DNA of 45,756 bases from Prochlorococcus sp. HOT208_60m_813I02 (GTDB lineage: Bacteria > Cyanobacteriota > Cyanobacteriia > PCC-6307 > Cyanobiaceae). Both the position numbers and the translations under genes were made by a program. Shown in pieces: positions 45,659 to 45,756 of this stretch. The notes under the pieces are model-generated. The model did no database searches, was not told the origin of the DNA, and was given only the letters and a program-made list of their open reading frames with translations. The DNA lies in NCBI GenBank assembly GCA_002025865.1, contig MWOR01000019.1:1-45756 (forward strand), written 5' to 3'. How positions within the stretch are numbered: the first letter of the stretch is position 1; every line of letters starts with the position of its first letter.

Positions 45659-45756
45659 GTGTTTGATATTAGTAAAGACAACCTTTTAAAGGATTTCATA
45701 AAGTTTCCAAAAAAAAATCTTCTTATTATTTTATTATTGTAGTGTTTTTATATCTT
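45659..45756 (+). CDS. Start of an unidentified gene (truncated by window end, possible frameshift)
   Basis: From GTG at 45659 a frame reads MFDISKDNLLKDFIKFPKKN and then hydrophobic residues, ending at a TAG (45740-45742) after 27 codons. The frame passes an A9 tract (45709-45717). With one extra A the reading would continue as SSYYFIIVVFLYL to the window end, which looks like a membrane segment. It may be a membrane protein whose frame is broken here, or a chance open frame. I cannot name it. Confidence 0.3.

Noticed and set aside
1..45756. CRISPR array, prophage, insertion sequence or genomic island
   Set aside because: No regularly spaced repeats, no transposase or integrase, no phage genes, and base composition looks even throughout. 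The tRNA-Leu is not followed by an integrase or a repeat of its 3' end.

Overview
The window is one contiguous, gene-dense stretch of a very AT-rich marine picocyanobacterial chromosome. It is best explained as Prochlorococcus, and the low GC (judged by eye) together with the small intergenic gaps suggests a high-light-adapted type. Evidence for a cyanobacterium is the alpha-carboxysome tail (csoSCA, csoS4A, csoS4B, acRAF-like), plastocyanin (petE), NDH-1 subunits (ndhL, ndhD), Ycf51, a cyAbrB regulator, a group 2 sigma factor and a TamB/Tic236-like protein. No transposase, integrase, CRISPR array, rRNA or prophage gene is visible. The one RNA gene I can support is an intron-free tRNA-Leu(UAA).

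Layout. 1-1752: end of the carboxysome operon (3' part of the carbonic anhydrase, two pentameric vertex proteins) and a pterin-dehydratase-like Rubisco assembly factor behind its own promoter. 1759-6247: a small conserved protein, RidA, glyoxalase II, hisG, an ABC exporter and a GNAT enzyme. 6248-7572: a two-gene unit (family 2 glycosyltransferase plus DUF2064 protein) divergent from dnaA (7743-9137). 9146-14040: a thioredoxin-fold/GST protein, glutathione reductase, a Ca2+/Na+ exchanger and pyrC. 14141-17414: tRNA-Leu, ndhL, a DUF3007 protein, trpA, cyAbrB, a YciI-like protein, and an HTH-DUF1232 pair. 17452-24865: sigma factor, hisIE, a QueD-like protein, clpB, petE, a nucleotide-sugar epimerase and hemE. 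24983-30070: glgB, a CocE/NonD hydrolase and three small poorly known proteins including Ycf51. 30123-36431: the giant TamB-like protein, proA, folB and a lipase-like hydrolase. 36424-45493: a long minus-strand run, RG-rich protein > trpS > thrS > glk > thrB > ndhD > prlC. The window ends in the first codons of a plus-strand gene.

How the genes fit together. Most are housekeeping: CO2 fixation, photosynthetic and respiratory electron flow, His/Trp/Thr/Pro synthesis, tRNA charging, proteostasis, redox defence and glycogen. I see no clear undescribed multi-gene system. The points most worth a second look are: glucokinase broken by a single base in an A8 tract, with a possible second case at the window edge; a QueD-like protein that lacks two of the three expected zinc ligands; an acRAF-like protein without the dehydratase active site; an abutting HTH-DUF1232 pair; perfect palindromes in front of dnaA, clpB and the sigma factor; and extreme compaction of convergent genes with frequent TTG starts.
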